A stretch of DNA of 64,000 bases from an uncultured Alphaproteobacteria bacterium (GCA_902525035.1 CABZFN010000002.1:162576-226575); one strand, 5' to 3'; positions 25,397-34,498 are shown, counted from the first letter of the stretch. Notes: generated by a model not told the origin, from the letters alone. Translations and numbers: made by a program.

Positions 25397-26938
25397 TTAG
25401 GCGCCGGAAACTCTTTTCATTTTTGATGTTTCATCTTTTAGTGTTGCTTGCGCAAATTTAAATAATAATTCTTTTTTTAATGTTTGTGCGTTCGTATTGT
25501 CCCATAAATTATTATATTCATTTGGATCATTTTCTAAATCAAAAAGTTCACCGTAGTTAGCTTCTCGGTAAATAGAAATTTTATAGTTATCATTTATGTA
25601 AGTTTTTAAATGTGGCATTCTTGGATTATGTCTATTTTCAACAAATATATGTGAACGGATACTTTCCTTGTTGCCATAAAATACATCCGTTTGATCCACT
25701 CCTTGCATTTGACTTGGTATATCAATGCCCGCAACTTTTAAAAATGTTGGCGCAAGATCAACTAAACTTAACAAAGATGATGATGAAGAATTTTCAGGTA
25801 CTTTACCAGGCCATCTAACAATAAAGGGTAAGCGGAGCATATCCTCATAATGAAAAGGTCCCTTTGCAATTAAACCGTGTTGTCCAATAAAGTGTCCGTG
25901 ATCAGTAGTAAAAATAATTATAGTATTATCAAGTTCACCCATTTGATCTAACTTATTAATTATTTTTCCAATATTCTTATCCATAAAACTAACCATGCCA
26001 TAATAAATAGCCATGTCTTTTTTTAATTCTTCCATAGGATACAGATGACTCATGCATCCATGAGCGTTAAATGGTGAATGCCAATTTTCGAAATCAGGAT
26101 TTGTTGTTTGTGTTTTTCCAAAATGTGGTGGATTTAATTCGTGTTCACCTTCTTTTAACGTTCCAGGTGACATGTCTTCTGAATTATACATTGATGCCCA
26201 TGGTTCACTTAATACATACGGTGGATGAGGATCTTGAAAACTTGTCCAAAGAAAAAATGGCTTGTCATCTTTATGTTGATCTAAAAAGTCAATTGATCTC
26301 TCGGCTGTCCAATTTGTGTAGTGATGTTTTTCGTCTAACTTCCAAACCCTATCCGGTCTCGCCCAATAGTCATATTCACGAGCAATAGGAGGGGCATATT
26401 TAGAAGTTTCACCAGGTACTGGTTGAAAATACTCTTTCCAATCACTAAGACCGTTTTGTTCCATCCAAATTGCATAATGTTGACCTACATGACTTTCATC
26501 TGCATGATTACGAGCAAGTTCTATGTGTTCAAAACCATACCAAGGTCCTTTGAAGTTTTTCCAAAATTCTAGATCTCTTAGAGTTGGTTGTCCTTCTATT
26601 GATTCTTGACCTGGAACTGATGTTAGAGGTTGAAAATGAGCTTTACCAATTAAGCCTGTTGAGTATCCATTTTTGTATAAAAGCTCTCCAATAGTTTCAA
26701 CTGTTTCCTCTAACTTAACACCAATTGTCCATGCACCATGAGAAGAAGGATATTGTCCTGTAATAATACTAGCTCTTGAAGGAGTACATACTGGTGATGG
26801 ACAATAAGCTCTAGTAAAGTTCATTCCTTCATTGCATAATTTATCTAAGCTTGGTGTTTGAATTTTAGAATTAAACTTTCCAATTGTATCGTGATGTTGT
26901 TGATCAGAAGTAATTAATAAAATATTTGGTCTTTTCAC
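25397..26938 (-). CDS. S1-family sulfatase 5 (no signal peptide)
   Basis: This is a type I sulfatase of 513 residues with C51 in C-T-P-S-R (51-55), the metal motif LITSDQQHHD (D12) and FTTDHGHFIGQHGL. It starts MKRPNILLITSDQQ, so it is predicted to be cytoplasmic. It is two bases downstream of a CUT1 permease gene and clearly belongs to that transporter operon (28754-26941), giving the best link in the window between import of a compound and its desulfation. The substrate is unknown. Confidence 0.93.
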   Translation of the reverse strand: MKRPNILLITSDQQHHDTIGKFNSKIQTPSLDKLCNEGMNFTRAYCPSPVCTPSRASIITGQYPSSHGAWTIGVKLEETVETIGELLYKNGYSTGLIGKAHFQPLTSVPGQESIEGQPTLRDLEFWKNFKGPWYGFEHIELARNHADESHVGQHYAIWMEQNGLSDWKEYFQPVPGETSKYAPPIAREYDYWARPDRVWKLDEKHHYTNWTAERSIDFLDQHKDDKPFFLWTSFQDPHPPYVLSEPWASMYNSEDMSPGTLKEGEHELNPPHFGKTQTTNPDFENWHSPFNAHGCMSHLYPMEELKKDMAIYYGMVSFMDKNIGKIINKLDQMGELDNTIIIFTTDHGHFIGQHGLIAKGPFHYEDMLRLPFIVRWPGKVPENSSSSSLLSLVDLAPTFLKVAGIDIPSQMQGVDQTDVFYGNKESIRSHIFVENRHNPRMPHLKTYINDNYKISIYREANYGELFDLENDPNEYNNLWDNTNAQTLKKELLFKFAQATLKDETSKMKRVSGA

Positions 26939-26940
26939 GT

Positions 26941-27792
26941 TTAACCTTTAACTGCTCCTTGCACACCTTCAACAAAATATTTTTGCATAAATAAAAATAA
27001 AACTATTATTGGTAAAATTGTTATTACAGATGCTGCAGCCATTCCAGACCAATCTACAAAATATTCTCCTTTGAAAGCATACACTCCAACAGATAATGTT
27101 CTTATTCCAGGATTTGCAAGTGTTATTACAAGAGGAAGAAGAAAATCGTTCCATGCGTGAAGCACTTGTAGAATAGAAACTGTTGCAACTACTGGTTTTG
27201 TAAGTGGTAACATTATAGTGACAAAGATTCTAATAAAACCAGCCCCATCCATCTTAGCTGCTTCTTCTAATTCAACTGGAATTCTTGAAAAATATCCTGC
27301 AAATAGCAATATGTATATTACAGGTGTGTGTCCAGCAGTAGCAAGTGTTAGTCCAATCAAATTTTTAGATAGATTTAAGTTGTTGAGTAAATCAAATATA
27401 GGAATAATTGTATAACCTTGAGGAATAAAAATTGTACTTATTAGTATTCCAACTAATATTTTCTTTCCTGGAAATGAGTATCTCCCAATAACGTAACCAA
27501 ACATGCCAGTTGTTATTACTACAATAGTTACAGAGAAAAATGTAATTATGAGCGTATTGAAAAAATATCTTCCCATATTTGCACCGAACCATGCCCTTTC
27601 AAAATTTTCCCAAATAAGTTTTTCTGGAATTAAACCTAGACCTCCCCAGATTTCAAAATCAGTTTTAAGAGAAGCAGAAAGAACCCACAAGAGAGGATAG
27701 ATCCAAAAAAAAGAAAAAATTAAAAAAATTACAGATATTACTAAATATCTAATTTGGTTTCTTTCAGCGATAAAATTTAGATATTTGCTCAT
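26941..27792 (-). CDS. Carbohydrate ABC transporter permease, CUT1 (MalG type)
   Basis: This inner-membrane permease has about 283 residues from the ATG at 27792, which overlaps the upstream permease stop as ATGA. A longer frame to 27876 would add 28 cysteine-rich residues inside the upstream gene and is rejected. It has six hydrophobic segments and the EAA loop LEEAAKMDGAGFIRIFVTIM. It is followed at two bases by sulfatase 5. It should pair with the product of 27789 to form the channel. Confidence 0.92.
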   Translation of the reverse strand: MSKYLNFIAERNQIRYLVISVIFLIFSFFWIYPLLWVLSASLKTDFEIWGGLGLIPEKLIWENFERAWFGANMGRYFFNTLIITFFSVTIVVITTGMFGYVIGRYSFPGKKILVGILISTIFIPQGYTIIPIFDLLNNLNLSKNLIGLTLATAGHTPVIYILLFAGYFSRIPVELEEAAKMDGAGFIRIFVTIMLPLTKPVVATVSILQVLHAWNDFLLPLVITLANPGIRTLSVGVYAFKGEYFVDWSGMAAASVITILPIIVLFLFMQKYFVEGVQGAVKG

Positions 27793-28703
27793 AATCTTCT
27801 TGTTTTTCTTATCCAAATTCCTTGAAGTACTGTTATAAAAAGAACAGCGACACCCCAAAATACTCCTGCAGCACACGCGTAACCAAGTCTAGGCATAGTT
27901 CCTGAGTCAGTAACAAATGCAGTTCTAAAAATATAAACCTCCATAACCTCACTACTAAAAAAAGGTCCACCTGCTGTCATTGTTTCGATTAAAGGAAATA
28001 CATTTAATGCACCAACAGCCTCAACAAGAACGATAACAATTGCAAAAGGTAAAACTATAGGAAGTATTATATGGAACCATAATTTGAATCCTTGAGCACC
28101 ATCTATTTTTGCAGCGTCATAAACATCTTGTGGTACTGTTTGTAAAGCTGCCAGCCAATACATCATGGTAATACCAAGCCACTTCCAAACATAAACACCC
28201 ATTACAGTTGGTAAAACTGTATTTGGATCCCCTAAAAAATCTATTGGCCCAGATGTGATATTCATTCCCATTAAAAATTTATTTGCTGGTCCATTAAAAG
28301 GACTAAAAACAAATGTCATTACTATTCCTATTATTGCTATCGCAGTGACAACAGGCATAAAAATAATTGTTCTAAAAAATGGTGCAAGTTTTAAAACTTG
28401 ATTATTTAAAAAAACTGCAATTATGAAACCTAAAATAATTTTTACAGGTACTGTTCCAAACATAAATATAAATGATCTAAAAAAAGCATTCCAAAAAAAC
28501 TCATCATTAACAGCTTCAATATAATTTTGAAAACCTATAAATTTTGCATCCTTGGTAAACCCTGTCCAATCAAGAAGAGAAAAATACCATGACATTCCTA
28601 TTGGGTATAAGACAAATAAACTTGTAATTACAAGACATGGAAAAACAAATATATAACACCATCTGGCATCATATATTTGCTGAAATAATGTTTTTCTATT
28701 CAT
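27789..28703 (-). CDS. Carbohydrate ABC transporter permease, CUT1 (MalF type)
   Basis: This 304-residue inner-membrane permease has six hydrophobic segments and an EAA loop with YDAAKIDGAQGFKLWFHIIL (about 189-208). A GGPFFSSEVMEVYIFRTAF stretch near the C-terminus matches MalF/UgpA subunits. It is separated from the Tat-exported binding protein by a hairpin at 28713-28738 and is coupled by ATGA to the second permease. No ATPase gene follows, so this system too needs a shared ATPase. Confidence 0.92.
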   Translation of the reverse strand: MNRKTLFQQIYDARWCYIFVFPCLVITSLFVLYPIGMSWYFSLLDWTGFTKDAKFIGFQNYIEAVNDEFFWNAFFRSFIFMFGTVPVKIILGFIIAVFLNNQVLKLAPFFRTIIFMPVVTAIAIIGIVMTFVFSPFNGPANKFLMGMNITSGPIDFLGDPNTVLPTVMGVYVWKWLGITMMYWLAALQTVPQDVYDAAKIDGAQGFKLWFHIILPIVLPFAIVIVLVEAVGALNVFPLIETMTAGGPFFSSEVMEVYIFRTAFVTDSGTMPRLGYACAAGVFWGVAVLFITVLQGIWIRKTRRL

Positions 28704-28712
28704 AAAATTAAA

Positions 28713-28738
28713 AAAGGCGAATATTGATATTCGCCTTT
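28713..28738 (-). terminator. Intercistronic hairpin (possible attenuator)
   Basis: An 11-bp perfect stem (28713-28723 with 28728-28738) with a four-base loop lies between the binding-protein stop (28754) and the permease start (28703). On the minus strand a run of about five U follows the stem. This is a weak attenuator or stabilising stem, in the same position as in the other transporter operons. Confidence 0.6.
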
Positions 28739-28753
28739 AAATTTAAAGTATGA

Positions 28754-30286
28754 TTATAGTTCAGAATACTTATCTGCACCATAGTTTGAGTATAAATCCC
28801 AATTAGGAAATACCCAATCATCTCTGGTAACATTAGCACCTTCAGCTCTTGCTTCTTCAACAGCTCTATCTAACTCATCCTCATATCTCTGGTTACAATC
28901 TTTAAGTGCTTTTTCAACATCTTTGATTTGACCAGTATATAAACCTTGGATAACCAATGCTAATGAAGGATCAGGTATTCTAGTTTTTGCTGCAACTAAT
29001 CCAACATCTTTGTTTCTAACAATAGGATTTGGACCAACAAGCAAATTCTCATTAAACATAGAAAGTGCTTTAGCAGATTGTCCGGTCAAACCAGCTTTTG
29101 CAACTGCTGTAGGGTTTACAGCTGGATCAGCAGCTCCAACAGTTTGTGCCCAATAAATTTGACCTTGTTCTGTGCCCATGAAATGCATTAAATCACCTGC
29201 AAAAGGTCCCATTTTACTATCTTTACTTAGCCAGAAAGTATTTGAACCTCCTTCAGCAATGTACAATGGTTGAGCTTCTTTCCCATCAGGAACAGGCTCA
29301 CTTGCAATACCGTATTCCCAATTTGGAGCATCTTTTGCCCAAACTCCGATACACCATGGTCCTTGGAAAATCATTCCAGCTGCACCTTGAGGCATTAATG
29401 CCCTTGCTTGAGGAGCGTTCATACTCATAACTCCTGGAAATGCACTTCCGTCAGATTTTAACTGAAGAAGAAGTTCTACAGCTTCCATATATTGGTCAGA
29501 TGCAATTTGGAATTTTCCAGTTTTAAAACTGATGTGTCTATTTGTATATCCACCTCTTCCACTATGAGCTCCAGCAACTTGTCCGAAAGTATGAACAACA
29601 TCTTCCCAACGATTTACCTGATTACCACCGATAATCCATCCATAGTATTGACCATTACCATTTTTAGTAATTTTTTTTGCAGCATCTCTGATTTCAGAAT
29701 ATGTCATTCTTCCAGCTTCAGGATCATATCCTGCTTCAGTCATATACTTTTTACTATACAACAAGCATGTTCCAGTTCTTTTATTTGCTGTTAGACAAAT
29801 CCCATATGTTTTTCCACCAAATTGATTGACTCCCGGTAAATAAACTCCACCTGGAAAACCAGCTAACCATTCTTGTAAGTTTGGAATATAGTCATCCCAC
29901 GGTTGTACCCAACCTTCAGACACAGCAACACCAGGATCCATATTAAGAGGTATTTGGAAAACATCTTGAACAGTTCCATTTCTTACTGCAAGTGGAATTA
30001 GTTTATTAATTTCTTTCCATGGTAATCCATCATATTCGATTGTTATACCTCTTGAAGCAGCATATTCAGGAAATAATTTATTCCAGAAAACACCTTTCAT
30101 ATCACCAGTATCTATCCATCTCAAATTACCACCATCTGTTGGAAGTGGTTTTAAAGGATCAGGAATATTAAATTCTCCTGCAAATAGCTTTGAAGGAATT
30201 GAAGCAGCAGACATCATTGCACCTGCAGCTAGAGCACCTTTCATAACTGTTCTTCTGGAGACTTTTAATTGATTTTTTTTCTTCAT
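28754..30286 (-). CDS. Extracellular solute-binding protein, family 1, Tat-exported
   Basis: This 510-residue binding protein for a CUT1 transporter has a twin-arginine signal: SRRTVMKG with R11-R12, an alanine-rich hydrophobic core and a likely cleavage after LFA (34-36). It should therefore be exported folded through Tat, unlike the Sec-type binding proteins elsewhere in the window. A strong AGGGAGG ribosome site precedes the ATG. Its operon continues with two permeases and sulfatase 5, so its ligand may be a sulfated sugar or similar compound (inference). Confidence 0.92.
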   Translation of the reverse strand: MKKKNQLKVSRRTVMKGALAAGAMMSAASIPSKLFAGEFNIPDPLKPLPTDGGNLRWIDTGDMKGVFWNKLFPEYAASRGITIEYDGLPWKEINKLIPLAVRNGTVQDVFQIPLNMDPGVAVSEGWVQPWDDYIPNLQEWLAGFPGGVYLPGVNQFGGKTYGICLTANKRTGTCLLYSKKYMTEAGYDPEAGRMTYSEIRDAAKKITKNGNGQYYGWIIGGNQVNRWEDVVHTFGQVAGAHSGRGGYTNRHISFKTGKFQIASDQYMEAVELLLQLKSDGSAFPGVMSMNAPQARALMPQGAAGMIFQGPWCIGVWAKDAPNWEYGIASEPVPDGKEAQPLYIAEGGSNTFWLSKDSKMGPFAGDLMHFMGTEQGQIYWAQTVGAADPAVNPTAVAKAGLTGQSAKALSMFNENLLVGPNPIVRNKDVGLVAAKTRIPDPSLALVIQGLYTGQIKDVEKALKDCNQRYEDELDRAVEEARAEGANVTRDDWVFPNWDLYSNYGADKYSEL

Positions 30287-30383
30287 TTAATCCTCCCTAT
30301 TAATATTGATTAAACATTAGGGATATTTCACAAAATAACAATTGAAAACAAATTTAAAATTATGTTAATATTTATTAATAAAT

Positions 30384-30809
30384 ATGAAGTATTTACACAC
30401 AATGGTGAGAGTTGAAAATATTGAAAAGTCTTTAGATTTTTATTGTAACAAACTTGGTCTAAAAGAGGTGCGACGTGTTGACAACGAAAAAGGTCGCTTT
30501 ACATTAATTTTTTTAGCGGCTGAAAACAGTGATGAAAAAACTGGGCTATTAGAATTAACTTATAATTGGGATCCAGAAAAATATACAGGTGGACGAAACT
30601 TTGGTCACCTCGCTTATAGTGTAAAAAATATTTATGAAGTTTGTGAAAAATTAATGAAAAATGGCGTTACTATAAATAGACCGCCTCGCGATGGCCATAT
30701 GGCATTTGTTCGTTCTCCAGATGGAATTTCTCTAGAAATTTTGCAAGAGGGTGAGTCACTTCCGGAACAAGAGCCATGGAAGTCAATGGAGAATTCTGGT
30801 TCTTGGTGA
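30384..30809 (+). CDS. gloA: Lactoylglutathione lyase (glyoxalase I)
   Basis: Glyoxalase I converts the methylglyoxal-glutathione hemithioacetal to lactoylglutathione. The 141-residue protein has all four metal ligands at positions matching the E. coli enzyme: H5, E57, H75 and E118. The N-terminal pattern (MVRVENIEKSLDFY) is that of GloA. It is divergent from the Tat-type binding protein gene and its stop lies one base from the desaturase stop. A role in detoxifying aldehydes from sugar breakdown is plausible. Confidence 0.92.
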   Translation: MKYLHTMVRVENIEKSLDFYCNKLGLKEVRRVDNEKGRFTLIFLAAENSDEKTGLLELTYNWDPEKYTGGRNFGHLAYSVKNIYEVCEKLMKNGVTINRPPRDGHMAFVRSPDGISLEILQEGESLPEQEPWKSMENSGSW

Positions 30810-30810
30810 A

Positions 30811-31794
30811 CTAATTATTTAATTTTACTTTATAATGCTTATCTGGATTTGTTGCTAAGGCTATTACTGAGGGTAAAACTTTTCTATAAAAATCAAAAAG
30901 GCTATTAAAGGGTTTTGGAAGTTCTGAATCAATTTCTTTACGAAGTTTCTTTAAATTATACGAAGGTACCATTGGATACATATGATGTTCCAAATGATAT
31001 TCCATATGCCAATATAAAAAACTTAAAACAGGATTTATTCTTACTGAGTAAGTACTTAGACGATGATCTTTTGTATCTACTTTTGCTGCTAAATGTTGTG
31101 TTACATTAACAGCAAACCAGATCGGTTTACCAATGTATGTCGGTAAAATGATATATACAATTGGCAAGATGGAACCAATGTATAAAGAATAAACAATTAC
31201 TAACGCCCATAACAAAACGTATAATCTGGAATTCCATAATATTTTTTTCTTTTCTTCTTTAGGCGCAGTTATATCAATGACTGGAGAAAAATTTCCAAAG
31301 GCATGTTTTAAAACTTCGTACTTTATGAGTTTATGAGGGTAGAGTAAATCAGTTAGCGGAATGAAGTTTAAAAAGAAAGCTAATAGTTCTACGGGTCTTG
31401 AAACTTGAATTTCATGATCATAGTCATCTTCTGTTTGTAGAGTTTTTGAATGATGAAATGTATGGCTCCATCTCCATCGAAACCCTTCAAAGTCACACAT
31501 GAAAGAGCTAATGTGATAAAAAATTTCATTTATCCAACGTGTTTTGAATGCTGTTCGGTGAACGGTTTCATGCCAGTTAGCTACACTGAATGCATAAATT
31601 GTTCCGTATATAAAAAAGAATAAATATGTCCACCATGTTCCTAAAGTTACATATGCTAGATAACCTGATGTGAATAATAATAAAAAGTAAAAAAAGAAAT
31701 GAAGTAACCCTGGTAAATCTTTTTTCTTACTTAAATTTTTTAAAGTTTTTTTATCGATTTTTGGTTTGTACCAATCATCAAGATTAACTTCCAT
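30811..31794 (-). CDS. Fatty acid desaturase-like membrane di-iron protein
   Basis: This 327-residue integral membrane protein has the three histidine boxes of the membrane desaturase/hydroxylase superfamily: HETVH (75-79), HTFHH (111-115) and HLEHH (about 268-272). Four or more hydrophobic segments surround them. The family includes acyl-lipid desaturases and carotenoid, alkane and other hydroxylases. It lies 19 bases downstream of PhyH 2 in an operon with a CUT2 transporter, so the substrate might be a small imported molecule instead of a lipid; this is not decided by the sequence. Confidence 0.85.
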   Translation of the reverse strand: MEVNLDDWYKPKIDKKTLKNLSKKKDLPGLLHFFFYFLLLFTSGYLAYVTLGTWWTYLFFFIYGTIYAFSVANWHETVHRTAFKTRWINEIFYHISSFMCDFEGFRWRWSHTFHHSKTLQTEDDYDHEIQVSRPVELLAFFLNFIPLTDLLYPHKLIKYEVLKHAFGNFSPVIDITAPKEEKKKILWNSRLYVLLWALVIVYSLYIGSILPIVYIILPTYIGKPIWFAVNVTQHLAAKVDTKDHRLSTYSVRINPVLSFLYWHMEYHLEHHMYPMVPSYNLKKLRKEIDSELPKPFNSLFDFYRKVLPSVIALATNPDKHYKVKLNN

Positions 31795-31813
31795 ATTTAG
31801 TTTTTTAGTTTTT

Positions 31814-32749
31814 TTAAGTGTCCCAACGTTCTAACCAAGATCCGTCTACTGAAGAATCAAAAGCATCTTTTTTAGAAGTACCTCTAAACTTGGTATGTTG
31901 TTCCTCATATCCTTGAAACCAAGCATTCCAATCAGCAGTGTAATTTTCATCATTTGATTTTCTCATAATTATTGGATCAACTAACCCTGTATGAAAACCA
32001 GCTTCATCTTTTGGATTTTGAAATCTAAGATCTACACTCCATCTTACATCATCAGACATATTTTCTAGTGAACGATGTGGAACTAACTGATGGAGAAAAA
32101 GAACAGAGCCAGCCTTCATTTCACAAGTAACAACTTTGTCCTCTGGAATATCTTTGTCTTCAATAAATAAATACCAAGAGTCTTTGACAGACCCATCCTT
32201 TTTTTCTAGCTTATGATTTAAAACTTTTTCTGGTCTATGTCCTCCAGGAACAACTTGCATGCATCCATTATGTTTATTTACATCAAGAAATGGAATCCAT
32301 GCTGCAGGCTGAGTAGTTTTTTCTGCTCCATCTTTTAAATAAGCAGAATCTTGATGCCATGGAACCGTCATCCTAGCCGTCTGAGGTGTTTTAGATCTAA
32401 TATTCCAAACTGGATGTCCTGAAATATCTTTTCCAACCCAATTTTCAACCATATCTAAAAGTTTTTTTGATCCCCATAGATTAGCAAGTGCTGGTTTTAA
32501 TTCACCTCTATGATGAATTAATACGGACGATCCTTTAAAATCTTTTTCTAAAGCTGCTAATCTTTTGAATACATCTTTATCTTCATGTTTGTTTGTAATT
32601 TTACCTGCTTGAAAAGCTTTATTAGCAAAATCCTCAACAATTTCTTCAAATTCATTTAAAATTGGATTTAATTCATCCATATTAAAGACGTTCTCAACTA
32701 TTGTATAACCTTCTTCATTGTATTGTTTTATCTGCGCATCACTAATCAT
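31814..32749 (-). CDS. Phytanoyl-CoA dioxygenase (PhyH) family protein 2
   Basis: This is an Fe(II)/2-oxoglutarate-dependent oxygenase of 311 residues from the ATG at 32749. Metal ligands are H132 and D134 in WHQDSAY and H225 in VPHRS. The frame extends to a TTG at 32761, but the ATG has a well-placed GGGAGGA site upstream and gives the usual N-terminus (MISDAQIKQYNEEGY). It is only distantly similar to PhyH 1. It follows a CUT2 transporter and precedes a di-iron desaturase-like gene, so the two oxygenases may act in sequence on an imported compound. Confidence 0.86.
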   Translation of the reverse strand: MISDAQIKQYNEEGYTIVENVFNMDELNPILNEFEEIVEDFANKAFQAGKITNKHEDKDVFKRLAALEKDFKGSSVLIHHRGELKPALANLWGSKKLLDMVENWVGKDISGHPVWNIRSKTPQTARMTVPWHQDSAYLKDGAEKTTQPAAWIPFLDVNKHNGCMQVVPGGHRPEKVLNHKLEKKDGSVKDSWYLFIEDKDIPEDKVVTCEMKAGSVLFLHQLVPHRSLENMSDDVRWSVDLRFQNPKDEAGFHTGLVDPIIMRKSNDENYTADWNAWFQGYEEQHTKFRGTSKKDAFDSSVDGSWLERWDT

Positions 32750-32752
32750 AAT

Positions 32753-32759
32753 TCCTCCC
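32753..32759 (-). promoter_or_regulatory. Shine-Dalgarno site that fixes the PhyH 2 start
   Basis: GGGAGGA on the minus strand lies three bases before the ATG at 32749. This supports the ATG over the upstream in-frame TTG at 32761, which the site itself overlaps. Confidence 0.65.
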
Positions 32760-32763
32760 AAAA

Positions 32764-33501
32764 TTATCCATTCACTAACAAATCAGTTAGATGATCTATT
32801 GTCGTATCTTTTTTTTCCATATCAGCAATTTTTTCACCCCTAGCCATTACACATAAATGATCAGCAATTGGGTATACATGACTTAAGTTGTGAGTAATAA
32901 ATATTGATGTCACTCCTTGGCTTTTCAATCCTTCCACGAACTTTAGTACTTTATTTGTTTCTTTTACGGATAGGTGGTTTGTTGGTTCATCTAATATTAA
33001 AACTTTTGATTTAAAATACATTGCTCTTGCAATGACAACACCCTGTCTTTCACCTCCTGATAATTGGTTGACTGGAGTATCTGGAGATCGAAGATGTAGT
33101 TCTACATCTGTTAATGCTTTCATAGCATCATCCTGCATGGTTTTAGTTTTCATTAAACCAAAGGAGCCAACATTATATTGAGTCTGTTCACGTCCAATAA
33201 AAATATTTCTTGCAATAGACATTTCAGGAATCAAAGCTGAATACTGATAAATTGTTTCAATACCTAAATTCATTGCTTCTTTAGTAGATTTAAATTTAAC
33301 CTTATTACCTTCAAAATATATATGACCTGAATCAGGTTGATGTGCACCAGATAAAATTTTAATTAATGTTGATTTACCAGCGCCGTTATCTCCAATAAGA
33401 CCAACAACCGAGTCTTTTTTTATCTTCAAGCTTAAATCTTTCAAAGCATGGACTCCAGAATAGTATTTGTTTAAACCCTCGCAAACTATTATATCTTCCA
33501 T
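32764..33501 (-). CDS. Sugar ABC transporter ATPase, CUT2, single domain (FrcA-like)
   Basis: This cytoplasmic ATPase of 245 residues has Walker A GDNGAGKST (37-45), the signature LSGGERQ and a Walker B LILDEPT. RbsA-type CUT2 ATPases are fused duplicates of about 500 residues; this one is a half-size single domain like FrcA of the rhizobial fructose system and would act as a homodimer. It is two bases downstream of its permease gene and belongs with the binding protein at 34540. Confidence 0.93.
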   Translation of the reverse strand: MEDIIVCEGLNKYYSGVHALKDLSLKIKKDSVVGLIGDNGAGKSTLIKILSGAHQPDSGHIYFEGNKVKFKSTKEAMNLGIETIYQYSALIPEMSIARNIFIGREQTQYNVGSFGLMKTKTMQDDAMKALTDVELHLRSPDTPVNQLSGGERQGVVIARAMYFKSKVLILDEPTNHLSVKETNKVLKFVEGLKSQGVTSIFITHNLSHVYPIADHLCVMARGEKIADMEKKDTTIDHLTDLLVNG

Positions 33502-33503
33502 CT

Positions 33504-34484
33504 TTAATCCTCTACCTTGTTTTGACCAATTCGTGTTGCTCTTCTACTTATATAAGTATTAAACACTACGGCTATGATAATTAAAGAGCCTAAACCTGCT
33601 CTGAACCATTCAGCATCTATTCTAGCCATAATGATTCCACTTTCCAAAAATCTGATTAGTATTGCGCCAATGACAGCACCAAAAACTGTTCCAATACCTC
33701 CAAATAAACTGACGCCACCAATAACTGCTGCAGCAATTGACTCAAGTTCTAATAGGTATCCTTGAGATGGCAATGGTGCTTCCAATCTGAATGTTTGAAT
33801 CATTCCAGCAAAGCCAGCTAAGAAACCACATAAGATGAAACAAAACATTTTAACATTTCCAGTCTTTATTCCCATTGAAGATGCTGCATTTTGATCTCCG
33901 CCAGTTGCATAGATCCAGTTACCAATATTACTTCTGTGAAGCATAACACCTAGAACAACAGCCACTAAAAGAGCCCAATACAAGGAAGCTCTAAATAATT
34001 CAAATTGATAAACGAATAATTCATTTGGTAAAATATGAGGAAATGGCGGTGGAAATCCCGCAGTAGCTACAGTTGTAAGACTTCTAGCAATATAAAGCAT
34101 TCCAAGAGTTGCAATAAAAGAAGGGATTCCAAATCTTAAGGTAATAAATCCATTAACAAAACCAACTATCATACCAATCATTAATCCTAGAAAAATAGCA
34201 AACCAAGGTGGTATACCTTGATGCACCATTTGTACTATAGTCATAGGGACTAATGCAAAGACTGAGCCAACAGATAAATCAAATTCACCTGAGATCATTA
34301 ATATTGCAATCCCAATAGCAACAATAATATATTCGGGTGTGATACCCATAACTATTCTTATATTTCTTGCATCTAAAAATCTTTCATTGGCAATATAAAA
34401 TCCAATCATTATTGCTAGAAACATTAAAAAAGTTGCTACTTCTGGTCTTACTAATAAACTTCTAAGACTAAAATTTTTACTCAT
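33504..34484 (-). CDS. Sugar ABC transporter permease, CUT2 (RbsC/FrcC type)
   Basis: This 326-residue inner-membrane permease has eight to ten hydrophobic segments. Family motifs are visible: GEFDLSVGSVFALVP (about 65-79) and GGVSLFGGIGTVFGAVIGA (about 256-274). It pairs with the single-domain ATPase gene directly downstream and follows the binding-protein gene after an attenuator-like hairpin. The ligand is a pentose, hexose or deoxy sugar by family; no more specific call is possible. Confidence 0.93.
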   Translation of the reverse strand: MSKNFSLRSLLVRPEVATFLMFLAIMIGFYIANERFLDARNIRIVMGITPEYIIVAIGIAILMISGEFDLSVGSVFALVPMTIVQMVHQGIPPWFAIFLGLMIGMIVGFVNGFITLRFGIPSFIATLGMLYIARSLTTVATAGFPPPFPHILPNELFVYQFELFRASLYWALLVAVVLGVMLHRSNIGNWIYATGGDQNAASSMGIKTGNVKMFCFILCGFLAGFAGMIQTFRLEAPLPSQGYLLELESIAAAVIGGVSLFGGIGTVFGAVIGAILIRFLESGIIMARIDAEWFRAGLGSLIIIAVVFNTYISRRATRIGQNKVED

Positions 34485-34498
34485 ATTTTTTTTATTTT

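Noticed and set aside
26071..26388. 105-codon open frame on the plus strand
   Set aside because: It is antisense to sulfatase 5, which has an intact active site and metal motifs.
27793..27876. N-terminal extension of the MalG-type permease
   Set aside because: The extra 28 residues are cysteine-rich and lie inside the upstream permease gene; the ATG at 27792 overlaps that gene's stop in the usual ATGA form.
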